A stretch of 14,553 nucleotides of DNA from Elusimicrobiota bacterium (lineage in GTDB: Bacteria; Elusimicrobiota; Elusimicrobia; Elusimicrobiales; UBA9959): assembly GCA_003500765.1 (NCBI GenBank), contig DNQL01000174.1, positions 1-14,553 on the forward strand, written 5' to 3'. Every line of letters starts with the position of its first letter. The stretch's first letter is position 1. Shown piece after piece: positions 9,116 to 14,553 of this stretch. The notes under the pieces are model-generated. The model was not told the DNA's origin. It was given only the letters and a program-made list of their open reading frames with translations, and searched no databases. A program made the position numbers and the translations under genes.

Positions 9116-9805
9116 CTAGTCAAATTTGTAGCCGTGCCCGGTGACGCTGGTTATGCGCGCGCCGGCCTCCGGCCCCAGTTTCTTGCGCAGGGACGAGATG
9201 TGCACCCCGACGGTGTGAGGGTCGTTGTAGGAGGCGGGGTCGTAGCCCCAGACGGTCTCCAGCAGGTACGGGACGCCGAGTATCCTTCCGGCTTCGCCCA
9301 CCAGCAGCGAGAGGAGGTCGAACTCCTTGCGGGTCAGCCTGACGGGGGCGCCGTCCACGGAGACGGTCCTGGCGGACGGGTCGATGGATATGCCGCCGCT
9401 CTCCAGTTTGCCGCCCCTGCCCTTCGCCGAAGCGTAGCGCTTGAGGACCGCCTTTATCTTGGCCAGGAGCACGGGCAGGGAGACGGGCTTGAGCACATAG
9501 TCGTCGGCCCCGCGCTCGTACCCCTCCACGATATCCTCGTCCTGCACCTTGCGTCCCGATATGATGATGACCGGTGTCGCGGAGAGCTCGGGCGTTTCCT
9601 TTATGATCCGGCACAGGGCGAAGCCGTCGAGGCCGGCCATCTCCGCGTCGGTCACCACCAGGTCGGGCCGCGACTCGCGGGCCATGATAACGGCCTCGGA
9701 GCCGTTGTCCGTGAAGACCACCTGGTAGCCCTTTCCCTCGAGGTAGCGCCTCGCGGAATCGATTATCACCTTTTCGTCGTCAACAAGCAGTATCTTTTCG
9801 GCCAT
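9116..9805 (-). CDS. OmpR/PhoB-type response regulator
   Basis: This two-component output protein of 229 residues should bind DNA when phosphorylated. The receiver domain (about 4-118) has DDE (9-11), phospho-acceptor Asp53 in VVTDAEMAGLDG, Ser83 in place of the more common Thr, and Lys106 in VLKPVSLP. The winged-helix domain (about 132-229) includes LTRKEFDLLSLLVGEAGRIL, LLETVWGYD, VGVHISSLRKKLG and the terminal TGHGYKFD, the usual recognition helix and wing. The ATG at 9805 is 12 nt after the trmJ stop and lacks a convincing SD, so coupling to trmJ translation is plausible. It sits downstream of a thioredoxin-like gene and trmJ on the same strand. No sensor kinase is adjacent; the kinases at 232-1635 and 6569-8122 are possible partners only by inference. 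Confidence 0.93.
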   Translation of the reverse strand: MAEKILLVDDEKVIIDSARRYLEGKGYQVVFTDNGSEAVIMARESRPDLVVTDAEMAGLDGFALCRIIKETPELSATPVIIISGRKVQDEDIVEGYERGADDYVLKPVSLPVLLAKIKAVLKRYASAKGRGGKLESGGISIDPSARTVSVDGAPVRLTRKEFDLLSLLVGEAGRILGVPYLLETVWGYDPASYNDPHTVGVHISSLRKKLGPEAGARITSVTGHGYKFD

Positions 9806-9817
9806 GACGCAATGAGA

Positions 9818-10531
9818 TTACAATTTTGACGCGCGCCGGGCAAGCAGGCGCATAAGTCCCAGCGCCTCTTTCCCGGCGGCTATGTCCTGCACCGCCCGCC
9901 TTACCTGGGCGGGAGACTTCCCTCCCCCGGTTCTTTCGAGGAAGGATATTATTTCCTCCGCCGCGCTCTCCAGCTCGCGCGGGGAAGCCGCCGCTTTGCC
10001 CCGGACGGCGGCCCTGTCCGGCGCCCCGCGGTCCCTCGCGGCCAGCTCGTAGCAGACCACTGCCACCGCGTGGGCCAGGTTCATCGAGGGCTGCGCGTCG
10101 TCGGTCGGCACCGCTATTATGGCCCGGCAGCGGGAGAGGTCCTCTTCCGTGAGGCCGTGCTTCTCCGGCCCGAAAACTATCGCCGTGCGCCCGCCCCCGG
10201 AGTTGTTCCTTATGTATTCGGCCGCCCGCGGCAGCGGTATCACTTCCCTGTCGGGGCTGCGCCTGTTCAGGGCGGAGGTCGCCAGCACCAGCGAGCAGCC
10301 TTCGGCCGCGGAAGGGATGGAGTCGTATACGCGGGCCCGGTCCAGCAGATGTCCCGCGCCCACGGCCGCCCTGTTCTCCGTAAGGGCCTCCTTCCAGACC
10401 GGCGGATGAGGGGCCGCCGCGGCCAGGTCGGAGAGGCCGAAATTGGCCATGGCCCTGGCGGCCGCGCCGATATTTACCGGGTTGCGCGGCCGGGCCAATA
10501 TTATCCTTAAAGGGAGGGGCCGGTGTTTCAC
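9818..10531 (-). CDS. trmJ: tRNA (cytidine/uridine-2'-O-)-methyltransferase TrmJ (SPOUT family)
   Basis: This methyltransferase is predicted to methylate the 2'-OH of the nucleotide at position 32 of certain tRNAs, using S-adenosylmethionine. The 237-residue protein shows the three SPOUT/TrmH motifs: motif 1 LARPRNPVNIGAAARAMANFG (12-32), motif 2 IVFGPEKHGLTEEDL (118-132) and motif 3 PSMNLAHAVAVVCYEL (148-163), which form the knotted cofactor site. A helical C-terminal extension (about 185-237, including QVRRAVQDIAAGKEALGLMRLLAR) is characteristic of TrmJ rather than TrmL. The start is GTG at 10531-10529, one nucleotide after the stop of the thioredoxin-like gene. No strong SD is visible, and termination-reinitiation is the likely mode. 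The next gene, a response regulator, begins 12 nt after its stop. A different TrmH-like rRNA or tRNA target cannot be fully excluded. Confidence 0.9.
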   Translation of the reverse strand: MKHRPLPLRIILARPRNPVNIGAAARAMANFGLSDLAAAAPHPPVWKEALTENRAAVGAGHLLDRARVYDSIPSAAEGCSLVLATSALNRRSPDREVIPLPRAAEYIRNNSGGGRTAIVFGPEKHGLTEEDLSRCRAIIAVPTDDAQPSMNLAHAVAVVCYELAARDRGAPDRAAVRGKAAASPRELESAAEEIISFLERTGGGKSPAQVRRAVQDIAAGKEALGLMRLLARRASKL

Positions 10532-10532
10532 G

Positions 10533-10856
10533 CTAAAGGCCGTTGGCTGAAAGGAAAGCGCTCAATTGGGCCGCGCTGAGGCCGCGCCCGTAGGCGCCGT
10601 CGAGCCTGGCCGCTTCCTTTCCCTCTTTGAAGAGTATCACGGTAGGGACGACCTCGACGCTGTGCCGGTCCTCTATTTCCTCCAGGATGTCCGCCCTGAG
10701 GCGGAAAAAGCCCGGCTTTTCCCCGGCCTGTTTCTCGAATTCCGGCATGAAATAGGAGCAGAACGGGCAATAAGGGTAGTAAAAAAGGGCTACAGCTGCG
10801 GCTCCCCCGCCTATATGTTTATCGAAATCTTCGATCGAAGCGATCTCTTCTGGCAT
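10533..10856 (-). CDS. Small thioredoxin-like protein with a CPFC motif
   Basis: This cytoplasmic thioredoxin-fold protein of 107 residues is probably a thiol-disulfide oxidoreductase. The redox motif is FYYPYCPFCSYFMPEFEK, with Cys30 and Cys33. CPFC is less usual than the CGPC of housekeeping thioredoxin and recalls glutaredoxin/NrdH or DsbA-like motifs. The expected cis-proline is in VEVVPTVILFKEGKEAARLDGAYG (about 67-90), which matches the thioredoxin beta3-beta4 region. There is no signal peptide. The ATG at 10856 has no recognisable SD. A TAGAAT at 10868-10863 lies so close upstream that a leaderless transcript is conceivable, but this is weak. It is first in a cluster with trmJ, whose GTG start follows its stop after one nucleotide. 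Confidence 0.87.
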   Translation of the reverse strand: MPEEIASIEDFDKHIGGGAAAVALFYYPYCPFCSYFMPEFEKQAGEKPGFFRLRADILEEIEDRHSVEVVPTVILFKEGKEAARLDGAYGRGLSAAQLSAFLSANGL

Positions 10857-10913
10857 GGGGATATTCTACCAAACCCCCGGGCCGTCCCGGCGGGGCGCGG
10901 AATGCCCCGGGGC

Positions 10914-10963
10914 TTGACCCGACCCCCGCGCCCCTTGACAATAGGACTAAGGTCCTATGGACT
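10914..10963 (+). promoter_or_regulatory. Candidate promoter region of the ComEC-like gene
   Basis: Two -35-like boxes occur in tandem. TTGACC (10914-10919) is followed after 17 nt by GACAAT (10937-10942, 4 of 6 -10 matches). The second, a perfect TTGACA (10935-10940), has no acceptable -10 at 16-18 nt; that position holds the palindrome ATAGGAC-TAAG-GTCCTAT. Either start would place the palindrome at or just after the polymerase contact site, as expected of an operator. Which box is used cannot be decided from sequence. Confidence 0.35.
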
Positions 10964-11007
10964 ACTAGGCCCTTTGGTCCTTGCGAAGTAGGGCTTTTGT
11001 CCATAGG
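10941..11007 (+). repeat. GGAC/GTCC palindromes with degenerate tandem repeats
   Basis: A 7-bp perfect inverted repeat with a 4-nt loop (ATAGGAC 10941-10947, GTCCTAT 10952-10958) overlaps a second, 9-bp perfect inverted repeat (CCTATGGAC 10954-10962, GTCCATAGG 10999-11007). Inside the second, GCCCT (10969-10973) can pair with AGGGC (10990-10994). The same stretch reads as three degenerate direct units: ACTAAGGTCC (10946-10955), ACTAGGCCCTTTGGTCC (10964-10980) and AGTAGGGCTTTTGTCC (10987-11002). The pairings compete with one another. It could be an operator array, a structured RNA, or both. I cannot assign it to a known family. Confidence 0.7.
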
Positions 11008-11027
11008 TTATGTTTGCCGCTGTGTAA

Positions 11028-11126
11028 TCCCCGGGATAGGCCGGGGAGTATCCACCTCCGGACCTTAATCCGGATTCACCACTCGGCGCGGAATACCAGG
11101 CGTTGTAAGTCTTGCTGAGGTGGATA
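11028..11126 (+). promoter_or_regulatory. Structured 5' leader sequestering the ribosome-binding site
   Basis: Three elements are seen. Hairpin A pairs TCCCCGG (11028-11034) with CCGGGGA (11041-11047) around a 6-nt loop. Hairpin B pairs TCCGGA (11057-11062) with TCCGGA (11069-11074) around CCTTAA. A long-range pairing joins TATCCACCTC (11049-11058) with GAGGTGGATA (11117-11126), 10 perfect base pairs covering the SD and the first base of the start codon. The long-range pairing and hairpin B share positions 11057-11058, so they compete at the margin. This is an on/off-type layout for translation control. No consensus of a known riboswitch that I can recall fits. Confidence 0.55.
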
Positions 11127-12121
11127 TGACCTGTTCAGCGTCGAATAATGTCGCAGCCGTCCTGAAGTCCGTAATCACATCGTTCCTCCTCCTGGCCTCG
11201 TTCTATTCCCCGGCCCGGGCTGGAATGGCTTTCGATTCGCTGGCCGCCCTGGCGGAAAGCGGCGCTCCGGCCGCTTTCCTCGCGCCGCTGCCGGCGGCCG
11301 AGCCGCCAGAGGCCACCCTCCTGCGTCCCGCCCCGGGACTCAGCGTTTATTTCGTCAATGTCGGGCAGGGCGATGCCATCTACATGGAGTTCCCTGACGG
11401 AAAGAACGCCCTCATAGACGGCGGACCTTCCTCCTCCGCCTCCGGTCCCCTGGCCCTGTTCCTTAAGGAACGGGGGATCTCTTCCATAGACCATGTAGTG
11501 CTTACCCATCCCCATGCCGACCATTACAAGGGGCTGCAGCATGTTTTCGCCAACTACACGGTAGGCGCTTTTTACGACACCCGGGTGGACAATTCCGGCG
11601 CCACCGGCGACAATGCGATACGCGCGAAAGCGGCGGAACTCGGCCTGCCCGCTTTCTATCCGGCTCCCGGCGACACTCTCGACTGGTCCGCGGGCGTGGA
11701 GGTCAAGGTGCTCAGTGCCTGTCACGAGCCCTTCTCCAGTAAGAACAGCGAGACGCTTAACAACTGCTCGATAGTGATGAGGCTCGCCTACGAGGACGCC
11801 TCCCTCCTCTTCACCGGTGACGCCGGCGAGGATGTCGAGGCGCGGCTGGTCGGGGAGTACGGCGACGCCCTCCGCTCCAGGGTGCTCAAGGTCGGGCACC
11901 ACGGCAGCCGCTATTCTTCCACTTCCCCTTTCCTCGCCGCTGTGCGGCCGGAGCGGGCTTATATCGAGGTGGGCGCGGACAACAACTACGGCCACCCGCA
12001 TCCGGAAGCCGTCTCCCGCCTGCTGGAGGCCGGGGCCGAGGTTTTCCGCACCGACCTCTCGGGCACGCAGGAATTCAGTGCGGCGGTGCCGATGCTCTGC
12101 ATGGCCGTGACGGCCGAATAA
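11126..12121 (+). CDS. Exported ComEC-like metallo-beta-lactamase-fold protein
   Basis: This is a stand-alone metallo-beta-lactamase-fold hydrolase of the ComEC/Rec2 C-terminal type. From the ATG at 11126 it has 331 residues. An N-terminal signal sequence has a hydrophobic stretch (about 15-26) and cleaves probably after SPARA (about 32). The catalytic domain (about 70-325) has LSVYFVNVGQGDAIYME, then LIDGG (96-100), the metal motif THPHADHYKG with His128, His130, Asp132 and His133, LLFTGDAGEDVE with Asp232, LKVGHHGSRYSS (His258/259) and NNYGHPHPEAV. There are no ComEC channel helices. A GTG at 11120 is in frame, but I chose ATG because GAGG (11117-11120) lies 5 nt before it. That SD is complementary to a segment 60 nt upstream. 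ComEC domains are linked to DNA-strand degradation during uptake; here nuclease, phosphodiesterase or lactonase activity are all possible. A strong terminator follows. Confidence 0.88.
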   Translation: MTCSASNNVAAVLKSVITSFLLLASFYSPARAGMAFDSLAALAESGAPAAFLAPLPAAEPPEATLLRPAPGLSVYFVNVGQGDAIYMEFPDGKNALIDGGPSSSASGPLALFLKERGISSIDHVVLTHPHADHYKGLQHVFANYTVGAFYDTRVDNSGATGDNAIRAKAAELGLPAFYPAPGDTLDWSAGVEVKVLSACHEPFSSKNSETLNNCSIVMRLAYEDASLLFTGDAGEDVEARLVGEYGDALRSRVLKVGHHGSRYSSTSPFLAAVRPERAYIEVGADNNYGHPHPEAVSRLLEAGAEVFRTDLSGTQEFSAAVPMLCMAVTAE

Positions 12122-12146
12122 AGGCTCTCCCATAACATAAAGCGTA

Positions 12147-12193
12147 GACGGGGGGCGCGACAGCGTGGTGTCGCGCCCCCCGTCCTTTATTTT
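12147..12193. terminator. Bidirectional intrinsic terminator between convergent genes
   Basis: A perfect 16-bp stem (12147-12162 with 12169-12184) closes a 6-nt loop, GCGTGG. On the plus strand it is followed by CTTTATTTT (12185-12193), 25 nt after the ComEC-like stop. On the minus strand it lies 26 nt past the endonuclease-family stop, with a poorer T-rich tail (CTTTATGTT). It should end both convergent transcripts, most efficiently the plus one. Confidence 0.88.
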
Positions 12194-12210
12194 CCGGCTT
12201 TAAAGTTCTT

Positions 12211-12963
12211 CTAAAGCGCCTCTATCGTTTCCGCTTCGGCGTAGAAGGCCGCGTGGTCGGAGAGGTTGCGCCAGGCGCCCGCGTGAAGGGCCCTGGCTTC
12301 GGTCACCTTCAGTCCTCGGAGGTATATCCGGTCCAGCGGGAAGCAGGGGAAGGCGCAAGGGAAAGTCCGCAGCTTTCCCCCGTGCAGCTCATGCCCGGCG
12401 TCCCGCATCCCCAGCCGTACCTCGAGTTCGTCACGTTTTCCCCGGCGCCACTCGTTGAAATCTCCGGCGACCACCAGGGGTTCGCCGGGAGGGATGTGTT
12501 TTTCCAGGTAGTCCCCTATCATCGCAAGCTGTTTGCGGCGGGAGACGCAGAGCAGGCCCAGGTGCACGCAGAGAGCGTGCAGCGTACGCCCCCCGGGCAG
12601 TTCCAGGGCCGCGTAAAGGGCCCCCCGTTTTTCCAGCCTGTTGGTGGAAATGTCGGTGCGTTCGGTGAGGAGTATAGGGAAGCGGGATATGATGGCGTTG
12701 CCGTGATGGCCGGCGGCGTATACCGCGTTACGGCCGTAGACGTGTTCGAAGCCGGCCGGCTCGGCCAGGTACTCGTGCTGGGGTCGGGACGGCCAATGGG
12801 CGTATTTCGCCGCCTTGCGCACGTTCTCTCCCACCGCCTCCTGCAGGAATATCACGTCCGCGCCCGTGTCGTGTACGCATTTTCCCAGGGCCGGCAACGA
12901 GAAGCGGCGGTTGAGCGGCGAGAAGCCCTTGTGCAGGTTTATGGTCAGGAATTTAAGGCGCAT
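12211..12963 (-). CDS. Endonuclease/exonuclease/phosphatase (EEP) family protein
   Basis: This metal-dependent phosphodiesterase-fold protein has 250 residues. All expected active-site elements are present: Asn9 in FLTINLHKG, Glu42 in IFLQEA, HHGNAIISRFPI (86-97), His134 in CVHLGL, Asp168 and Asn170 in VVAGDFNEWR, and Ser235-Asp236-His237 in NLSDHAAF near the C-terminus. The length equals a single EEP domain and there is no signal peptide or membrane segment, so it should be cytoplasmic. Members include DNA repair nucleases, sphingomyelinase-like enzymes and phosphatases; the substrate cannot be fixed from these motifs. The ATG at 12963 is preceded closely by GGGGAGGA. It is a single-gene unit with its own strong promoter and a shared terminator. 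Confidence 0.9.
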   Translation of the reverse strand: MRLKFLTINLHKGFSPLNRRFSLPALGKCVHDTGADVIFLQEAVGENVRKAAKYAHWPSRPQHEYLAEPAGFEHVYGRNAVYAAGHHGNAIISRFPILLTERTDISTNRLEKRGALYAALELPGGRTLHALCVHLGLLCVSRRKQLAMIGDYLEKHIPPGEPLVVAGDFNEWRRGKRDELEVRLGMRDAGHELHGGKLRTFPCAFPCFPLDRIYLRGLKVTEARALHAGAWRNLSDHAAFYAEAETIEAL

Positions 12964-12983
12964 TTTCCTCCCCCCATGCCCAG

Positions 12984-13012
12984 ATTATACCCCCGGGGCG
13001 GCGGATTGTCCA
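12984..13012 (-). promoter_or_regulatory. Promoter of the EEP-family gene
   Basis: On the minus strand, -35 TGGACA (13012-13007, 5 of 6 matches) is followed by a 17-nt spacer and a perfect -10 TATAAT (12989-12984). The transcript would start near 12977, leaving a leader of about 14 nt with the purine-rich SD. This is the best sigma-70-type promoter in the window. Confidence 0.8.
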
Positions 13013-13035
13013 TGCCTCTAAGGATTTAGTATCAT
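13006..13035 (+). promoter_or_regulatory. Candidate promoter of ppdK
   Basis: -35 TTGTCC (13006-13011, 4 of 6) is followed by an 18-nt spacer and -10 TATCAT (13030-13035, 5 of 6). Its -35 overlaps the -35 of the opposing EEP-gene promoter by 5 nt. The predicted leader to the ATG at 13106 is about 63 nt and contains a GC-rich hairpin. Confidence 0.55.
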
Positions 13036-13059
13036 ATAAGTAAGGTCCCCCAAGGGCCG

Positions 13060-13076
13060 GGCCGGCCAAACCGGCC
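13060..13076 (+). promoter_or_regulatory. GC-rich hairpin in the ppdK leader
   Basis: GGCCGG (13060-13065) pairs with CCGGCC (13071-13076) around the loop CCAAA. CCGGCCAA is also directly repeated (13062-13069 and 13071-13078). There is no following T-tract, so it is not an intrinsic terminator. It lies 14 nt before the SD and might protect the mRNA end or tune translation; the role is unknown. Confidence 0.45.
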
Positions 13077-13105
13077 AATCCAGAGTATCCAGGAGCACAC
13101 CGAAC

Positions 13106-14553
13106 ATGCCTAAAACGGCCGTTATGAAGAAACCTTCGACCAAGACCAACAAGTCCTTTAAACTTTCCAAGAAACTCGTGTACTTTTTCGGCGGCGGCAA
13201 AGCCGACGGCAAAGAGTCCATGAAGAACCTGCTCGGCGGCAAGGGCGCCAACCTCGCCGAGATGGCCGGCCACCCGTCCCTCAAGCTCCCGGTCCCCCCG
13301 GGCTTCACCATCACCACCGAGCTCTGCACCTACTACTGGGCCAACAAGCGCGCCTACCCCAAGCAGCTCAAGGCCGAGGTCGAGAAGAACCTGCGCCGCA
13401 TCGAGGAACTGACCGGCAAGAAGTTCGGCGACCCCAAGAACCCGCTGCTCGTCTCCGTGCGCTCCGGCGCCCGCAAGTCGATGCCGGGCATGATGGAGAC
13501 CATCCTCAACTGCGGTCTCACCGAAGCGACCATACCGGGCCTGATAGCGCTTACCAAGAACCCCCGGTTCGTCTACGATTCCTACCGCCGCCTGATCATG
13601 ATGTACTCCGACGTCGTCATGGAGAAGGGCGCCGGCATAGAGGCCGAGGACAATAACGGCATCCGCAAGCAGCTCGAGCGCGTCATGGACGCCATGAAGC
13701 AGAAGCGCGGCGTCAAGGCCGATACCGACCTGAAGGCCGACGACCTCAAGGAACTCACCGTCCTCTTCAAAGCGAAGATCAAGGACGTCCTGGGCAAGGA
13801 ATTCCCGGACGACCACATGGCCCAGCTCTGGGGCTCGATCGGCGCCGTGTTCGCCTCCTGGATGGGCAACAAGGCCGTGCAGTACCGCAAGATCGAGAAG
13901 ATCCCCGCCGAGTGGGGCACCGCCGTCAACGTGCAGTCGATGGTGTTCGGCAATATGGGGGATTCTTCCGCCACCGGCGTCGCCTTCACCCGCGACCCCG
14001 GCACCGGCGAGAACTACTTCTACGGCGAGTTCCTGGAGAACGCGCAGGGCGAGGACGTCGTCGCCGGCATCCGCACCCCGCACCCGGTCAACGACCGGAG
14101 CCGCAACGAGAAGTCCAGGCACCTCAAGACCATGGAAGAGATGATGCCCGCCTGCTACAAGGAACTGGCCGCCATCCGCGCCAAGCTCGAGAAGCATTAC
14201 CGGGACATGCTCGACGTCGAGTTCACCGTCGAGAACGGCCGCCTCTGGATGCTGCAGTGCCGCGTGGGCAAGCGCAACGGCCCGGCCGCCGTCCGCATGG
14301 CCCTCGACATGTATAAAGAAAAGCTGGCCACCCGCGACGAGGTGCTGATGCGCGTCACCGGCGACCAGCTCAACGAGCTGCTGCTCCCAATCATCGACCC
14401 CAAGGCCGAGGCGACCACCAAGCCGCTGGGCAAGGGCCTTCCGGCCGGCCCCGGCGGAGCCGTGGGCATGGTGGTCTTCAACGCCGCCGACGCAGTCAAG
14501 TGGAAGTCGGAGGGCAAGAAAGTCATCCTCGTCCGCGAGGAGACCAACCCCGA
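13106..14553 (+). CDS. ppdK: Pyruvate, phosphate dikinase (N-terminal part, cut by window edge)
   Basis: This enzyme interconverts pyruvate, ATP and phosphate with phosphoenolpyruvate, AMP and pyrophosphate, linking glycolysis and gluconeogenesis. The window holds 482 residues, open at the right edge. ATP-grasp signatures are visible: YFFGGGKADGKESMKNLLGGKGANLAEM (26-53), PVPPGFTITTE (62-72), SVRSGARKSMPGMMETILNCGL (117-138), FGNMGDSSATGVAFTRDPGTGE (281-302) and WMLQCRVGKRNGPAAV (381-396). The swivelling domain begins near GLPAGPGGAVGMVVF (444-458); its catalytic His lies beyond the window. The ATG at 13106 has AGGAG at 13091-13095, with a rather long 10-nt spacing. Residues 1-23 are a Lys/Thr-rich extension before the usual family start. 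Codons are strongly C/G-ending (for example AAG, CTC, GCC), consistent with high expression. Confidence 0.95.
   Translation, partial: MPKTAVMKKPSTKTNKSFKLSKKLVYFFGGGKADGKESMKNLLGGKGANLAEMAGHPSLKLPVPPGFTITTELCTYYWANKRAYPKQLKAEVEKNLRRIEELTGKKFGDPKNPLLVSVRSGARKSMPGMMETILNCGLTEATIPGLIALTKNPRFVYDSYRRLIMMYSDVVMEKGAGIEAEDNNGIRKQLERVMDAMKQKRGVKADTDLKADDLKELTVLFKAKIKDVLGKEFPDDHMAQLWGSIGAVFASWMGNKAVQYRKIEKIPAEWGTAVNVQSMVFGNMGDSSATGVAFTRDPGTGENYFYGEFLENAQGEDVVAGIRTPHPVNDRSRNEKSRHLKTMEEMMPACYKELAAIRAKLEKHYRDMLDVEFTVENGRLWMLQCRVGKRNGPAAVRMALDMYKEKLATRDEVLMRVTGDQLNELLLPIIDPKAEATTKPLGKGLPAGPGGAVGMVVFNAADAVKWKSEGKKVILVREETNP

Noticed and set aside
10863..10868. TAGAAT as a -10 box giving a leaderless thioredoxin-like mRNA
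   Set aside because: There is no -35 at a proper distance and a single 5-of-6 hexamer is weak. I mention it only within the gene entry.
10891..10909. CGGGGC/GCCCCG hairpin upstream of the thioredoxin-like gene as a terminator or operator
   Set aside because: This 6-bp GC-only stem is easily produced by the local G/C-rich sequence, has no T-run, and has no other support.
11010..11027. A 5-codon mini-ORF (MFAAV) in the ComEC-like gene leader
   Set aside because: It is very short, with only a weak AGG upstream. It has no stalling-type residues and no regulatory codon run, so a leader peptide is not supported.
11087..11110. Resemblance of GGAATACCAGGCG to part of the TPP riboswitch
   Set aside because: Only a short fragment matches. 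The CTGAGA motif and the remaining conserved core of a TPP aptamer are absent.
12953..14197. A 414-codon open frame on the minus strand opposite ppdK
   Set aside because: It lies wholly antisense to an unmistakable ppdK reading frame. Its product is a low-complexity Gly/Ala/Val/Leu/His mix with no motif, as expected from third-position GC bias.

Overview
The window is high-GC bacterial DNA with short intergenic gaps, clear Shine-Dalgarno (SD) sites, some GTG starts and vegetative-type -10 boxes (TATAAT). Several products carry signal peptides or are exported, one of them a FlgO/CsgG-type envelope protein, which points to a didermal (Gram-negative) bacterium. I lean weakly toward a deep-branching phylum such as Elusimicrobiota. 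That is an impression from protein style, not a demonstrated placement. No rRNA, tRNA, transposase, phage gene or CRISPR array is visible.

Layout. (1) Positions 1-3116, minus strand: a tightly coupled trehalose operon, otsA - membrane histidine kinase - otsB, with otsB running off the left edge. (2) A 124-bp divergent promoter region. (3) Positions 3241-8122, plus strand: a Na+/H+ antiporter, an oligopeptidase B with an export-signal-like N-terminus, and a soluble REC-GAF-histidine kinase. These genes overlap or lie within a few bases of each other. (4) Positions 8144-10856, minus strand: a small thioredoxin-like protein, the tRNA methyltransferase TrmJ, an OmpR-type response regulator and a secreted FlgO-like protein. 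The last has its own -10 box. (5) Positions 10857-11125: a 269-bp intergenic region with an unusual cluster of GGAC/GTCC palindromes and degenerate repeats, followed by a strongly structured leader. (6) Positions 11126-12121, plus strand: an exported ComEC-like metallo-beta-lactamase-fold protein, ending at a perfect 16-bp-stem terminator that also faces the next, convergent gene. (7) Positions 12211-12963, minus strand: an endonuclease/exonuclease/phosphatase-family protein. (8) A compact divergent promoter whose two -35 boxes overlap. (9) Position 13106 to the right edge, plus strand: pyruvate phosphate dikinase, truncated by the window.

How they fit together. OtsA and OtsB make trehalose from UDP-glucose and glucose-6-phosphate, and the kinase between them suggests a link to envelope or osmotic sensing. 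The Na+/H+ antiporter transcribed divergently fits an osmotic/ionic stress theme (inference). Two kinases and one response regulator lie in the window, but no adjacent cognate pair is obvious. The most interesting non-coding signal lies upstream of the ComEC-like gene. There the ribosome-binding site is perfectly complementary over 10 nt to a segment about 60 nt upstream, and this sits downstream of a palindrome/repeat cluster. The arrangement looks like a cis-regulatory leader that I cannot match to a known riboswitch class.
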